Shown here in pieces: positions 45,398-55,010 of a stretch of 64,000 bases of DNA. Numbering within the stretch: position 1 is the stretch's first letter; every line of letters starts with the position of its first letter. The notes below the pieces were generated by a model, which saw only the letters and a list, made by a program, of their open reading frames with translations, made no database searches and was not told where the DNA came from. Position numbers and translations under genes: made by a program. The DNA comes from an uncultured Pelagibacteraceae bacterium (GTDB lineage: Bacteria > Pseudomonadota > Alphaproteobacteria > Pelagibacterales > Pelagibacteraceae), in assembly GCA_902568875.1 (NCBI GenBank), contig CACFSG010000001.1:1-64000 (forward strand). Direction: 5' to 3'.

Positions 45398-46654
45398 ATG
45401 CAAAAATATTCTGTTTTTAGTCTTATTAAAAATGCACTTAAAGGTCATAAAGACTGGGAAGTTGCGTGGAAAGATCCAACTCCTAAAGAGGAATATGACG
45501 TTATAATTATTGGAGGAGGGGGACATGGTTTAGCTACCGCATATTATTTAGCCAAAGAACACAAAATAACAAATGTAGCAATTATAGAAAAAGGATGGAT
45601 AGGTGGAGGCAATGTTGGAAGAAATACTACAATTATAAGATCAAACTATATGCATGATGAAAATGGTCTATTTAGTGAATTTGGAATGAATTTATGGAGA
45701 AACATGAGTCAAGAATTAAATTTTAACGTAATGTTTTCTCCGAGAGGAATAATTAATTTAGCACATTCTGATGCTCAAATGAATGTTTTCTCTAGAAGAG
45801 GAAATTCAATGAGATTAAATGGAATTGATGCGGTTCTTCTACAAAGAGAAGATGTAAAAAAATTAATTCCAATGGCAGATTTTTCAGAAAATGTAAGATT
45901 TCCAATTTTTGGTGGTTTAATGCAACCAAGTGCAGGTACAGCTAGACATGATGCAGTTGCTTGGGGATATGCACGTCAAGCAGACTCAATGGGAGTAGAT
46001 ATTATTCAAAATTGTGAAGTAAAAGGTTTTGATATTTCTAATGGAAAAATTTTAGGAATAAGAACTTCAAAAGGCAACATCAAAGCAAAAAAAATTGGCC
46101 TTTGTGTTGCTGGAAGTACAAATATTCTAGCAGAAAAATTAAATATAACATTACCTATAGAAACTCATCTTTTACAAGCATGTGTTTCAGAACCAATTAA
46201 ACCAATATTAAATAATGTTGTTACATTTGGAGCAGGACATTTTTATTGCAGCCAATCTGATAAAGGTGAAATGGTTATGGGTGGAGACCTTGATGGATAC
46301 AATAGTTATTCTCAAAGAGGAAATCTTCCAACATTACAACATGTATTAACTGAAGGAATAGCAATGTTTCCGTTTCTAAGTAAATTAAAAATGCTTAGAA
46401 CATGGGGAGGAATTATGGATATGTCTATGGATGGATCACCTATTATTGATAAGACACATATTAAAGGTTTATATTTAAATTGTGGATGGTGTTATGGAGG
46501 ATTTAAAGCAACTCCTGCATCTGGTTGGACTTTTGCTCATACTATAGCTCAAGATAGACCTCACGAATTAAATGCAGGTTATAGTTTAAATAGATTTAGT
46601 ACTGGGCATTTACTTGATGAAAAAGGTCTTGGAACAAAAACTTGGATTTCATAA
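45398..46654 (+). CDS. soxB: Sarcosine oxidase beta subunit (or N-methylglutamate dehydrogenase homologue)
   Basis: 418-aa flavoprotein subunit, full length. FAD loop DVIIIGGGGHGLATAYYLA, then GGGNVGRNTTIIRSNY typical of SoxB, and a C-terminal GLYLNCGWCYGGFKATPASG. It heads the four-gene unit soxB-D-A-G with almost no spacing. The heterotetramer demethylates sarcosine to glycine and 5,10-methylene-THF. The homologous N-methylglutamate dehydrogenase has the same subunit set, and since gmaS-mgsABC are present, that reaction is a real alternative. Confidence 0.9.
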   Translation: MQKYSVFSLIKNALKGHKDWEVAWKDPTPKEEYDVIIIGGGGHGLATAYYLAKEHKITNVAIIEKGWIGGGNVGRNTTIIRSNYMHDENGLFSEFGMNLWRNMSQELNFNVMFSPRGIINLAHSDAQMNVFSRRGNSMRLNGIDAVLLQREDVKKLIPMADFSENVRFPIFGGLMQPSAGTARHDAVAWGYARQADSMGVDIIQNCEVKGFDISNGKILGIRTSKGNIKAKKIGLCVAGSTNILAEKLNITLPIETHLLQACVSEPIKPILNNVVTFGAGHFYCSQSDKGEMVMGGDLDGYNSYSQRGNLPTLQHVLTEGIAMFPFLSKLKMLRTWGGIMDMSMDGSPIIDKTHIKGLYLNCGWCYGGFKATPASGWTFAHTIAQDRPHELNAGYSLNRFSTGHLLDEKGLGTKTWIS

Positions 46655-46921
46655 ATGTTGCATATTAAATGTCCACACTGCGGATTAAGATCACAAAATG
46701 AATTTTCATATGGTGGAGATGCAACAGTTAAAAGGCCAGAACTAAACAAAGAAGTTTCAGATCAAGATTGGGATAATTTTGTTTATTTACGTAAAAGTCC
46801 AAGAGGAAAACATTTAGAATTATGGCAACACATTTCTGGATGCAGACAATGGATTAAAGTTGAAAGGGATACTTTAACTCACGAAATATTTAAAACATTA
46901 AAAGCAAACGAAGAAGTATAA
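46655..46921 (+). CDS. soxD: Sarcosine oxidase delta subunit
   Basis: 88-aa zinc-binding small subunit. The CPHCGLRSQNEFSYGGDA start and the later ISGCRQWIKVERD give the Cys/His zinc site and family signature. Its ATG follows the soxB stop with no gap, and soxA begins 2 bases after it. It is needed to assemble the heterotetramer. Confidence 0.93.
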   Translation: MLHIKCPHCGLRSQNEFSYGGDATVKRPELNKEVSDQDWDNFVYLRKSPRGKHLELWQHISGCRQWIKVERDTLTHEIFKTLKANEEV

Positions 46922-46923
46922 AA

Positions 46924-49920
46924 ATGTCTGAAAACTTTAGATTAGATAAAGGTGGATTAATAAATAGAAATAAAAAAATTTCATTTAATTTTAATGGTAA
47001 AAAATATTTTGGTTATGAAGGTGATACTTTAGCTTCAGCCTTAATTGCAAATGGAGTTCATTTAGTTGGCAGAAGTTTTAAATACCATAGGCCTAGAGGT
47101 TTTTTTGGAGCAGGCGTAGATGAACCTTATGCAATAGTTCAAATGAATAGAAATAATGAAGTTGATCCCAACGTAAGAGCAACAGAACAGGATTTATTTG
47201 AAGGTTTAGAAGCAAAAAGTGTAAATTGTTGGCCAAATGTAGATTTTGATATTGGTGCAATAAATAATTTTTTAAATAAATTTTTTCCCGCAGGTTTTTA
47301 CTATAAAACTTTTATGTGGCCCAAAAGCTTTTGGTATAAGGTTTATGAGCCAATAATTAGAAAAGCAGCAGGTTTTGGAGCTGCTTCAATTAAACATGAT
47401 AAAGAAAGATATGAACATAAATACGAATATTGTGATCTATTAATTACAGGATCAGGTCCTTCTGGTTTAGCGAGCGCATATGCTGCTGCTCAAAATGGAG
47501 CAAAAGTAATTTTAGCTGAAGACAAATCTAGGTTTGGTGGAAGTCTTCTTACTAGTGAAGTAACAATTGGAAATCAAAGTGGGCAAGAATGGGCAGAAAA
47601 AATAATATCTGAACTTAAATTAATGCCGAATGTAGTTGTGAAAAATAGATCTCAAGTTTTTGGCTATTACGATCACAATATGCTTGTTATGTCTGAGAGA
47701 ATTAGCGATCATTTACCTAAAACAAAAAAATATAGTCCTAAACAAAGACTTTGGTACATACGTGCAAAAGAAGTTATTATTTCGTCTGGATCAATAGAAA
47801 GACCTTTAGTTTTTGGAAATAATGATACTCCAGGTGTTATGCTTTCTTCAGCAGCTAAAGAATATTTAAAAATTTATGGAGTTTTAGTTGGAAAAAAACC
47901 ATTAATATTTACAAATAATGATAGTGGATATGAAACTGCAATAGAATTTAAGAAAAATGGAATTGATCCTATAGTTTTAGACACAAGAAAAAATCCTAAT
48001 TCAGAAATTATAAAAGAAGCTAAAGACTTAAATATAAACATAAAGTTTTCATATGTTGTTGTAGCAGCCAAAGGTTATAAAAAAGTTAAGTCCGCAGATA
48101 TTGCTAAAATATCAGAGGATAAAAAAAATATAAGTAATATTGAAAATATACAATGTGATTGTATTTGTGTCTCTGGATTTTGGACACCAACAATTCATCT
48201 GGCTTCACAATCAGGAAATAAAACTAAATTCAATGAAAAAATAGATGCATTTATACCAAGTCAATCGAAACAAAAAGAAACAACTCTTGGAGCAGCTAAT
48301 GGGATTTTTACATTAGAAGAAACATTAAAAACATCTTTTAAAAAAGGAAGTGAGTTATCAAAGCAAATAACAAAAGAAGATAATAAAGTTTCAGTTCCTA
48401 CAGTTGTTGAGAAAAAATCTTCCAATCATGATAAATTTTGGTGTGTACCATTACCAGAAGGTAAAAATTATAAAAGATTTTTAGACTTTCAAAATGATGT
48501 TGCTGTTTCTGATATACAGCTTGCTTTACGAGAAGGTTATAGATCAATAGAACATGTTAAAAGATATACAACATTAGGAATGGCTACTGATCAAGGTAAG
48601 ACGAGTAATCTTAATGGATTACAAATGGTTTCAGATGTTGAAAATAAAGTTGTGCCTCAAGTAGGCCATACTACATTTAGACCACCTTACACACCAGTTT
48701 CAATAGGAGCTATTGTTGGAAGAGAAATTGGAAAACATTCTAAACCAACTAGAAAATCGCCAATGCATTATTGGCATGAAAAAAATAATGCAGTATTTGT
48801 CGATGCTGGTGTTTGGTTGCGTCCAAGATATTACAAACAAGGAAATGAAAATTTATTTGAAGCATCGAAAAGAGAAGCAAAAAATGTAAGACAAAATGTT
48901 GGAGTATGCGATGTAACTACTTTAGGTAAAATTGATATTAAAGGACCTGATTCAGCAGAATTTTTAAATAGAGTTTATACAAATGCTTGGCTTAAGCTAC
49001 CAGTTGGAAAAGCAAGATATGGTGTAATGTTAAGAGAAGATGGAATTGTAATGGATGACGGGACAACTACTAGAATTTCGGAAAATCATTATCACATGAC
49101 AACTACTACTGCTCAGGCAGCAAACGTACTGTCACATCTAGAATATTATTTACAATTAGTGTGGCCTGAGCTGAATGTAAATGTAGTTTCGTCTACAGAA
49201 CAGTGGGCAGGCGCTGCAATAGCTGGACCAAATTCAAGAAATTTACTAAAAAAATTATTTCCAGATTTAAATGTTTCAAACGAAGGTTTGCCATTTATGG
49301 GTTATATGGAAGGTAATTTGTTTGGTGTTAATGCAAAAATTTACAGAATTTCATTTTCTGGTGAACTCGCTTATGAAGTAAATGTGGAATCTGATCATGG
49401 TAATTATATGTGGGAAAAAATAATGGAGGTTGGAAGAGAGTTTAATATTCAACCATACGGAACGGAGGCATTATCAACATTAAGAATTGAAATGGGACAC
49501 GTTGCTGGATCTGAATTAGATGGACGTACAATTCCATATGATAATTCACTAGACGGATTAGTTAGCAAAAAGAAAGATTTTATTGGAAAAAGATCTTTAA
49601 GCAAAACAGCTTATATAACTAAAGATAGACAGAAAGTAGTCGGTGTTATTCCATTAGATAAAAAAACGAGCATCCCAGAAGGATCGTATATAGTTAAAGA
49701 TGCAAAAGCGAAACTTCCAAACCCTAAATTAGGTCATGTATCCGCATCATGTTGGAGCGTTGAGTATGATAATCCATTTTCTCTTGCAATAATTAAAGAT
49801 GGAAAAAATATGATTGGACAAAAACTTTTTGCAATGTCTCCTTTAAAAAACAAAATAATACCTGTTGAAATAGTATCATCTCATTATGTTGATCCTAAAG
49901 GAGAAAGAGTGAGATCATGA
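46924..49920 (+). CDS. soxA: Sarcosine oxidase alpha subunit
   Basis: 998-aa large subunit. An N-terminal ferredoxin-like region (YEGDTLASALIANGVHLVGR) is followed by an NAD/FAD-binding part with LLITGSGPSGLASAYAA (about 180), and a C-terminal GcvT-like THF domain (about 610-998, with VCDVTTLGKIDIKGPD and ISFSGELAYEVNVESDHG). It passes the formaldehyde unit to THF. It overlaps soxG by 4 bases (ATGA). Confidence 0.93.
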   Translation: MSENFRLDKGGLINRNKKISFNFNGKKYFGYEGDTLASALIANGVHLVGRSFKYHRPRGFFGAGVDEPYAIVQMNRNNEVDPNVRATEQDLFEGLEAKSVNCWPNVDFDIGAINNFLNKFFPAGFYYKTFMWPKSFWYKVYEPIIRKAAGFGAASIKHDKERYEHKYEYCDLLITGSGPSGLASAYAAAQNGAKVILAEDKSRFGGSLLTSEVTIGNQSGQEWAEKIISELKLMPNVVVKNRSQVFGYYDHNMLVMSERISDHLPKTKKYSPKQRLWYIRAKEVIISSGSIERPLVFGNNDTPGVMLSSAAKEYLKIYGVLVGKKPLIFTNNDSGYETAIEFKKNGIDPIVLDTRKNPNSEIIKEAKDLNINIKFSYVVVAAKGYKKVKSADIAKISEDKKNISNIENIQCDCICVSGFWTPTIHLASQSGNKTKFNEKIDAFIPSQSKQKETTLGAANGIFTLEETLKTSFKKGSELSKQITKEDNKVSVPTVVEKKSSNHDKFWCVPLPEGKNYKRFLDFQNDVAVSDIQLALREGYRSIEHVKRYTTLGMATDQGKTSNLNGLQMVSDVENKVVPQVGHTTFRPPYTPVSIGAIVGREIGKHSKPTRKSPMHYWHEKNNAVFVDAGVWLRPRYYKQGNENLFEASKREAKNVRQNVGVCDVTTLGKIDIKGPDSAEFLNRVYTNAWLKLPVGKARYGVMLREDGIVMDDGTTTRISENHYHMTTTTAQAANVLSHLEYYLQLVWPELNVNVVSSTEQWAGAAIAGPNSRNLLKKLFPDLNVSNEGLPFMGYMEGNLFGVNAKIYRISFSGELAYEVNVESDHGNYMWEKIMEVGREFNIQPYGTEALSTLRIEMGHVAGSELDGRTIPYDNSLDGLVSKKKDFIGKRSLSKTAYITKDRQKVVGVIPLDKKTSIPEGSYIVKDAKAKLPNPKLGHVSASCWSVEYDNPFSLAIIKDGKNMIGQKLFAMSPLKNKIIPVEIVSSHYVDPKGERVRS

Positions 49921-50504
49921 CATCTGTATCAGCATTAAACTATATTCATAAAACAGGTCTTTTTGGAAATCATGAAAATAAAAATAAAGAAAATTTAATA
50001 AAAATTTCAGAAATTAAAAATTTACTTATTGTTCAAATAGTTCAGTACAAAAATTCTAAAGTTTTATTTGAAAATATTGATATTGATACTTTAAAGTTAA
50101 AAAATGAACCATTAAATGTAGTTAATAATAATAATACAAGAATTTTATGGAATGGTCCAAAAAATTGGCTTTTAGTATCAACTAAAAAAAATTTGTTAAA
50201 AAATATTACAGAAGTTTTTAAAGAAACAGACTTTGCTGTAACTGACCTATCTCATTCACGAGCTATAATTGAATTAGAAGGTAAAGATCTCAAAGAAGTT
50301 TTAAAAAAAGGATGTCCATTTAATTTTAATATTTTAGAAAAAAACAATTCAATAAACTCTACGTTTAACAGCATAGCATTTACAGTAGATATGTTAGATG
50401 ATAAGCCTGAAAAAATTAGATTATTTGCTCTTAGAAGTTTTGGAGAGTCTTTATATCATTCAATTACAGATGCCTCTTTAGAATTTGGTTATCTAGGAAA
50501 TTAA
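49917..50504 (+). CDS. soxG: Sarcosine oxidase gamma subunit
   Basis: 195-aa small subunit of the heterotetrameric enzyme. The family is weakly conserved; ILWNGPKNWLLVS and TDLSHSRAIIELEG, then a C-terminal LRSFGESLYHSITDASLEFG, match SoxG. Overlap of 4 bases with soxA and its place at the end of the unit support the call. Confidence 0.88.
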   Translation: MTSVSALNYIHKTGLFGNHENKNKENLIKISEIKNLLIVQIVQYKNSKVLFENIDIDTLKLKNEPLNVVNNNNTRILWNGPKNWLLVSTKKNLLKNITEVFKETDFAVTDLSHSRAIIELEGKDLKEVLKKGCPFNFNILEKNNSINSTFNSIAFTVDMLDDKPEKIRLFALRSFGESLYHSITDASLEFGYLGN

Positions 50505-50509
50505 TTTTA

Positions 50510-51358
50510 TCAATTGCGAGTTGCTATATAAACACCAATTGTTGCAATCAAAAATCCAACAAGGTCTAAATTTGTTAATGTTTCATTTAAAAAAAACCAA
50601 GCTATAAAAGCAGATGTTGCTGGAATTAAAAAAAATATTGAAACAGTTTTGCTTGCTGAGTTTTTTTTGATCAAAAACATTAATATGGTAAACGCACCAA
50701 AAGATACTAGAAAGATTTGATGACTCATTGCAATAATAAATGTTTTTGTAAAGTTGATATATGGTTCAACAAAAAAAATTATTATAAAAACATGAAACAA
50801 ACATCCACCTACTGCTTGATAAAAATTACTAACAGATAAAGGTAAATTATTACTTAGTTTTTTTTGCCATATAGTAGAAAATGTGATTGACAACAAAGCA
50901 ATTATAGTTGCAACGACTCCAGCAAGAGGTATTTTAGTGCCAACATCTAAACCTAATACAAGAGTAGCTCCAACAAATCCCAATAAAACCCCGACCCATT
51001 GTTTAACTGAAACTTTTTCGTTTAATATAGGACCGCTCAAAGCATTAGTAAGAACAGGCTGAAGAGTTACTATCAAAGCAGCAATTCCTGTAGGCATTCC
51101 TTTTGAAATTGAATAAAAAACTCCTCCAAGATAAAAACCATGAAAAAGAACACCACTTAAAAAAGATTCTAAAAAATTTCTTTTACTTACTATAATTTTT
51201 TGATTTGAGTAAATAGAAAATAAAAAAAAGCCTATAGTAACTAGAGCAAATCTAAATGCAAGAGCAGCAAATGGATCACTATTATCAATTATTGGTTTTG
51301 TAGTTATGAATGCCGAAGACCAAAGAACAATGAATATAAAAGGAAGTATTTTTAACAT
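50510..51358 (-). CDS. EamA/DMT-family transporter
   Basis: Inner-membrane protein with about ten helices in two EamA repeats (KPIIDNSDPFAALAFRFALV in the first, ISFTFSTIWQKKLSNN region starting the second). I chose the ATG at 51358, where the first helix begins at once (LKILPFIFIVLWSSAFI), over an upstream in-frame start. It is convergent with soxG, 5 bases away. Metabolite export is typical for the family; the substrate is unknown. Confidence 0.8.
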   Translation of the reverse strand: MLKILPFIFIVLWSSAFITTKPIIDNSDPFAALAFRFALVTIGFFLFSIYSNQKIIVSKRNFLESFLSGVLFHGFYLGGVFYSISKGMPTGIAALIVTLQPVLTNALSGPILNEKVSVKQWVGVLLGFVGATLVLGLDVGTKIPLAGVVATIIALLSITFSTIWQKKLSNNLPLSVSNFYQAVGGCLFHVFIIIFFVEPYINFTKTFIIAMSHQIFLVSFGAFTILMFLIKKNSASKTVSIFFLIPATSAFIAWFFLNETLTNLDLVGFLIATIGVYIATRN

Positions 51359-51475
51359 GTTAGTTTTATAGACTATAAACAAAACGTAATTTACAAGATT
51401 ATTAGCCTAATTTGGACTATTTCTTATTTGAGATAATGTTTTAAATCACATAAATTTATCTTGGAGAGAGATAAA

Positions 51476-51874
51476 ATGATGTTTAAGTTATTAAGAGTAA
51501 TTTTTTTAATTACTTCATTTGTATTTTTAAGCGGTTTTTTGCCATTCGCTTCTTTATTGGGTCCAGGAGTAACTATTGTTTCTTCAGGTAATGTTTATAA
51601 GGCTGGAATACAATATATTATTGACAGTACAATAAAACAGAAAACTGGAAAAAATTCATTAGCTTTAGTTAAAGATGAAGTCAGAAAACAAAATAATAAA
51701 AGAGATTTCAATCAAGAGTTTAAAAAGTTAGTTGAAAAAAGAATTGCTCTAACGCATAAAAAATTAATTAAACAAAATAATCAAAAAAAATTTAATGAAG
51801 GTTTAAAGAGACTAATTGAGAAAAGGTTTGCAATAGTACAAAAAAAACTAATTTTAAAAAAATTTAGTCAATAA
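51476..51874 (+). CDS. Exported/membrane-anchored repeat protein, unknown
   Basis: 132-aa protein. An in-frame TTG at 51461 overlaps the GGAGAG ribosome site, so the ATG at 51476 is the likely start. An N-terminal hydrophobic stretch (LLRVIFLITSFVFLSGFLPFAS) is a signal peptide or anchor. The C-terminal half has two near copies: FNQEFKKLVEKRIALTHKKL and FNEGLKRLIEKRFAIVQKKL, strongly basic and helical. It overlaps the convergent gene by 11 bases. Function unknown; nucleic-acid or envelope binding could be imagined. Confidence 0.55.
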   Translation: MMFKLLRVIFLITSFVFLSGFLPFASLLGPGVTIVSSGNVYKAGIQYIIDSTIKQKTGKNSLALVKDEVRKQNNKRDFNQEFKKLVEKRIALTHKKLIKQNNQKKFNEGLKRLIEKRFAIVQKKLILKKFSQ

Positions 51875-52301
51875 TATTTAAAACTATTAACTCAGCTTGT
51901 TTGGTTTCTCTACACCATAATTCATAACTTTCACACATTCTCCATAAATGATCAAAAGCTCTTTGTGATATTTCTAGCGGATAATAACTTTTTGCATGAT
52001 ATAAATTTGGAAATTGAACCAATTGTTTAATCATCATATCTTTTTGAATTTGTAACAATCTTATTGTTTCATCAGGAATTTTTTTTTTAGTTTTTTGATC
52101 AATAAAATTATTTTTTTTTAATCTTTTGAACCATTTATCATGAAATTGTCCATTACTTATTTCTTTATAAGTTTTAGATTCAATAAAAATTTCAATCGCA
52201 TTAATATTTGAAAATTCTGGATTTTTTTTCTTAATTTCACAAACTTTTGAATAAATTACTTCAGCCACATATAATACATATGGCTTTTCTTTAGATTGCA
52301 T
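51864..52301 (-). CDS. Conserved hypothetical protein
   Basis: 145-aa soluble, helical protein, not recognised. Conserved-looking parts are LYHAKSYYPLEISQRAFDHL and MCESYELWCRETKQAEL with two Cys. It lies 3 bases after the racemase-family gene and overlaps the basic repeat-protein gene by 11 bases at its 3' end. Composition is like its neighbours, so it is probably a true gene. Confidence 0.5.
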   Translation of the reverse strand: MQSKEKPYVLYVAEVIYSKVCEIKKKNPEFSNINAIEIFIESKTYKEISNGQFHDKWFKRLKKNNFIDQKTKKKIPDETIRLLQIQKDMMIKQLVQFPNLYHAKSYYPLEISQRAFDHLWRMCESYELWCRETKQAELIVLNIID

Positions 52302-52304
52302 TAT

Positions 52305-53051
52305 TTATTTTTTATATTTTTTCATAGCAGCATTTGCTAGAATTAGATTAGGGTCCAAAAATATTTTCGATGATTTAATTGTTTTGAATGATTTAAATGC
52401 AAAAATAGCTATTGGTAATTCAGTACATCCAAGAATTATTTTTTTACATTTTTTTTTGATTAAATAATTTATTGCAGGTTTAATGATTTTGTTAGCTTTT
52501 TTAACTTTTCCCATTTTCACAAGTTTTATAGCTTTATTCACAGAATTTTTTTGGATAATTGTGTTTGGATAAATAAGTTTATAATTTTCGTCAAAAAATT
52601 TATTATAAATGCTAGTTTTTATAGTACCTTCAGTAGCAAGCAAACCAATAAATGAATTTTTTTTACATTTTTTAACTGTGTGATTGAAAACTTCTTTTGG
52701 CATATTAATTATTGGTAATTTAATTCTTTTTTGCAAGTCATCATACCAATAATGTGCTGTGTTACAGGGGATTACTATAAATCTACATTTACTTTTTTTA
52801 AGAATCTGACAACCACTAATTAAGCTTTTTAAAACTGAAAAATATTTCTTTTTATTTTTTTTGTTTTTTACTTTAGTAGACAGGTTTTTTGTTTGGACAC
52901 CTATTGACTCTGGTCTACCTGGAATATTTGATTTATTATAAAGTAAGAATAAAGGATAATCTTGATCGATCTTACCTCTATACAAAATTGCTAGTTTATT
53001 ACAAAAATCAAGGCCGGCTTGAGTCCCCATTCCACCTAGTATACCAATCAT
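52305..53051 (-). CDS. Aspartate/glutamate racemase-family protein
   Basis: 248-aa racemase-family protein. Both catalytic cysteines are present: VIPCNTAHYWYDD and IILGCTELPI. The N-terminal GILGGMGTQAGLDF is the family hallmark. I chose the ATG at 53051 over a TTG six bases earlier. Aspartate racemase is the closest guess, though hydantoin and arylmalonate relatives share the fold. Lys-rich composition reflects the AT bias. Confidence 0.8.
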   Translation of the reverse strand: MIGILGGMGTQAGLDFCNKLAILYRGKIDQDYPLFLLYNKSNIPGRPESIGVQTKNLSTKVKNKKNKKKYFSVLKSLISGCQILKKSKCRFIVIPCNTAHYWYDDLQKRIKLPIINMPKEVFNHTVKKCKKNSFIGLLATEGTIKTSIYNKFFDENYKLIYPNTIIQKNSVNKAIKLVKMGKVKKANKIIKPAINYLIKKKCKKIILGCTELPIAIFAFKSFKTIKSSKIFLDPNLILANAAMKKYKK

Positions 53052-53088
53052 ACTCAAATTATATTTCTTTATTAATTATAAGAATAGT

Positions 53089-53149
53089 TTATTGGCTATG
53101 AAAATAAATCAATTCTTAATTAAGAATTGAAATAATTTATAGCCAATAA
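53089..53149. repeat. Long nested inverted repeat between csp and racemase genes
   Basis: Outer arms TTATTGGCTAT (53089-53099) and ATAGCCAATAA (53139-53149) enclose a 20-base perfect palindrome (CAATTCTTAATTAAGAATTG, 53110-53129). It lies 16 bases after the csp stop and could fold into one long hairpin in the csp mRNA 3' end. There is no clear T run, so it may stabilise or process the transcript rather than terminate it. Confidence 0.6.
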
Positions 53150-53164
53150 ATGATATTGTGAAAA

Positions 53165-53371
53165 TTATGCAGTTTTTAAGTTAACTGCTGAAGGACCTTT
53201 GGGACCATCTTCAACATCGAAAGTCAAAGCTTGACCCTCATCTAAACCGTTCATACCAGCATCTCTTACTGCTGAAACATGTACAAACACATCTTTTTCT
53301 TTATCTTCTCTTTCAATAAAACCAAAACCTTTGGTTGGATTGAACCATTTTACTTTACCTTGTAGACTCAT
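53165..53371 (-). CDS. cspA: Cold shock protein (CspA family)
   Basis: 68-aa single cold-shock domain. RNP1 is KGFGFIE and RNP2 is [20 protein letters not shown] starts the domain. It binds single-stranded RNA/DNA and acts as an RNA chaperone. An AAGAAGA ribosome site precedes the ATG. A 117-base gap upstream holds the promoter and leader, and a long nested hairpin follows the stop. Whether it is cold-induced or constitutive cannot be told. Confidence 0.95.
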   Translation of the reverse strand: MSLQGKVKWFNPTKGFGFIEREDKEKDVFVHVSAVRDAGMNGLDEGQALTFDVEDGPKGPSAVNLKTA

Positions 53372-53488
53372 ATTTATCTTCTTATTTTTTGTTATATTAA
53401 TTTATTACTTATAATTAAGTAATTTTAGCTTTGTTTAGAATTTCAAGGGTTTTGTCAACTAAATTGATACTTTTTGGGTTTTTTTATT

Positions 53489-53956
53489 CTAATCGTTGTT
53501 TATTAGTTTGGTTAAATAGATTGAGTTTACGTCCTCTTTGTAATGAGCAAAGGGTTTGCAAGGCTCAAAATTACATTTTTTAAACAATTTTCTAGCTGGT
53601 ATAAAAAATTTTCCAGCACCAGTTTCAATGCTTATCCTTTTTATTTTTAGTTTCTTGGCTTCTTCAATTAAATGTTTAATAACTATAATACCATTACCTT
53701 TGTTTCTAAAATTATCATGAACTCTTATTGATTTAAATTCACCATGTTCTTTATCTAGAAATTTTAAAGCACCACAACCAAATAATTTTTCATTTTCCCA
53801 TAAACTCCAAAACTTTATGGATGCAACTTTTAAACCTGCTATGTCCAAAACATGTGCACTTCCTTCAGGAGATGCAGCTCTCAATTCTATAAAATGTTTT
53901 GTTAGAAGTTCATTTACTTCTGGATGATTAAAATTTCCTTCTATAGATTTAAGCAT
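53489..53956 (-). CDS. GNAT-family N-acetyltransferase
   Basis: 155-aa acetyltransferase. The acetyl-CoA loop is HDNFRNKGNGIIVIKHLIEEA (R-N-K-G-N-G), followed by ISIETGAGKFFIPARKLFKKCNF. It begins right after the purK stop, so it is in the pur operon. PhnO/ElaA/YafP-like proteins look similar. The substrate is unknown. Confidence 0.82.
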   Translation of the reverse strand: MLKSIEGNFNHPEVNELLTKHFIELRAASPEGSAHVLDIAGLKVASIKFWSLWENEKLFGCGALKFLDKEHGEFKSIRVHDNFRNKGNGIIVIKHLIEEAKKLKIKRISIETGAGKFFIPARKLFKKCNFEPCKPFAHYKEDVNSIYLTKLINND

Positions 53957-55003
53957 TTATATTAAGGTTGTTATATGGCCCATTTTTCTTTTTTCTTTTA
54001 TTTCTTTTTTGAGATAATCAAAGAAAAATTCATTATCATTTAATTTAAAATTTTGTCTATATGGTTTTATTTGGTTTCCTATCAGATTAATCATTTTTGC
54101 ATTAGATAATTTTTTTAATGGAATTTTTTCAAGAGAGCATACAGCTCTTACATGATTTTCAAATTGACTTACGTTATATGCGTTAATAGACAAATGACCA
54201 GAATTATGAACTCGTGGCGCAATCTCATTTACGTATAAATTTTCATTTCTATCTATAAAAAATTCTACACATAAAGTGCCAATATATTTTAATTCTTCAG
54301 CAATTTGAGTAGCCCAATCTTTTGATTGTTGCAATATTTTTTGACTAATTTCTGCAGGTATTTTAGAATATTTAAGTATTTGTTCTTGATGTATATTTTC
54401 TATAGGCTCATATATATCAAAATTGTTATTACCAAATCTTGTTATAATAACGGAAATTTCTTTTTTAAGTTTTACCAATTTTTCAAGTATATATCCTTTG
54501 GAAAAATCAATATTAAGAGAATTAATATCTTCAATTTTTTTTATAGGGTATTGACCTTTTCCATCATAACCTAATGTTGTAGTTTTTAAAATTCCTGGAA
54601 GAAAATCTTCTAAAGTATCCATGTCAGATTTTTTTTCTATTGCAACATATCTTGTTGTTCTAATATTAAGTTTATTTATAAAATCTTTTTCTGCTATTCT
54701 GTGTTGGATAAGTCTATTAACAGATGGTTTTGGTAATACAGGTTTTATTTTATTAATTTCATTAAGAGTCTCATAAGGAATATTTTCAAACTCATAAGTT
54801 ACCACATTAACTTTGTTAATAAATTCAAGAATCTTTTCTTTATTATTATATTCGCCGAAAATGAAGTCATCACAAAAATTTTGTGCTGGAGCATCAATAT
54901 CATCACAATAAATAGTTGTTTTTATATTTAGTTTTTTAGCAGCTGTACAGAGCATACTTCCTAACTGACCTCCACCAATAATACCTAAATTTTTTTCTGA
55001 CAT
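53957..55003 (-). CDS. purK: 5-(carboxyamino)imidazole ribonucleotide synthase
   Basis: Purine biosynthesis enzyme of 348 aa with an ATP-grasp fold. LGIIGGGQLGSMLCTAAKKL starts the N-terminal domain; KTTTLGYDGKGQY and NEIAPRVHNSGHLSINA are the ATP-grasp and PurK signatures. It makes N5-CAIR for PurE, encoded 7 bases upstream in the same operon. Confidence 0.95.
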   Translation of the reverse strand: MSEKNLGIIGGGQLGSMLCTAAKKLNIKTTIYCDDIDAPAQNFCDDFIFGEYNNKEKILEFINKVNVVTYEFENIPYETLNEINKIKPVLPKPSVNRLIQHRIAEKDFINKLNIRTTRYVAIEKKSDMDTLEDFLPGILKTTTLGYDGKGQYPIKKIEDINSLNIDFSKGYILEKLVKLKKEISVIITRFGNNNFDIYEPIENIHQEQILKYSKIPAEISQKILQQSKDWATQIAEELKYIGTLCVEFFIDRNENLYVNEIAPRVHNSGHLSINAYNVSQFENHVRAVCSLEKIPLKKLSNAKMINLIGNQIKPYRQNFKLNDNEFFFDYLKKEIKEKRKMGHITTLI

Positions 55004-55010
55004 CTTTTAA

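Noticed and set aside
53372..53488. Promoter of cspA with a TTGACA box on the minus strand
   Set aside because: TTGACA is present but no -10-like hexamer lies at 16-18 bases spacing, so I did not list it.
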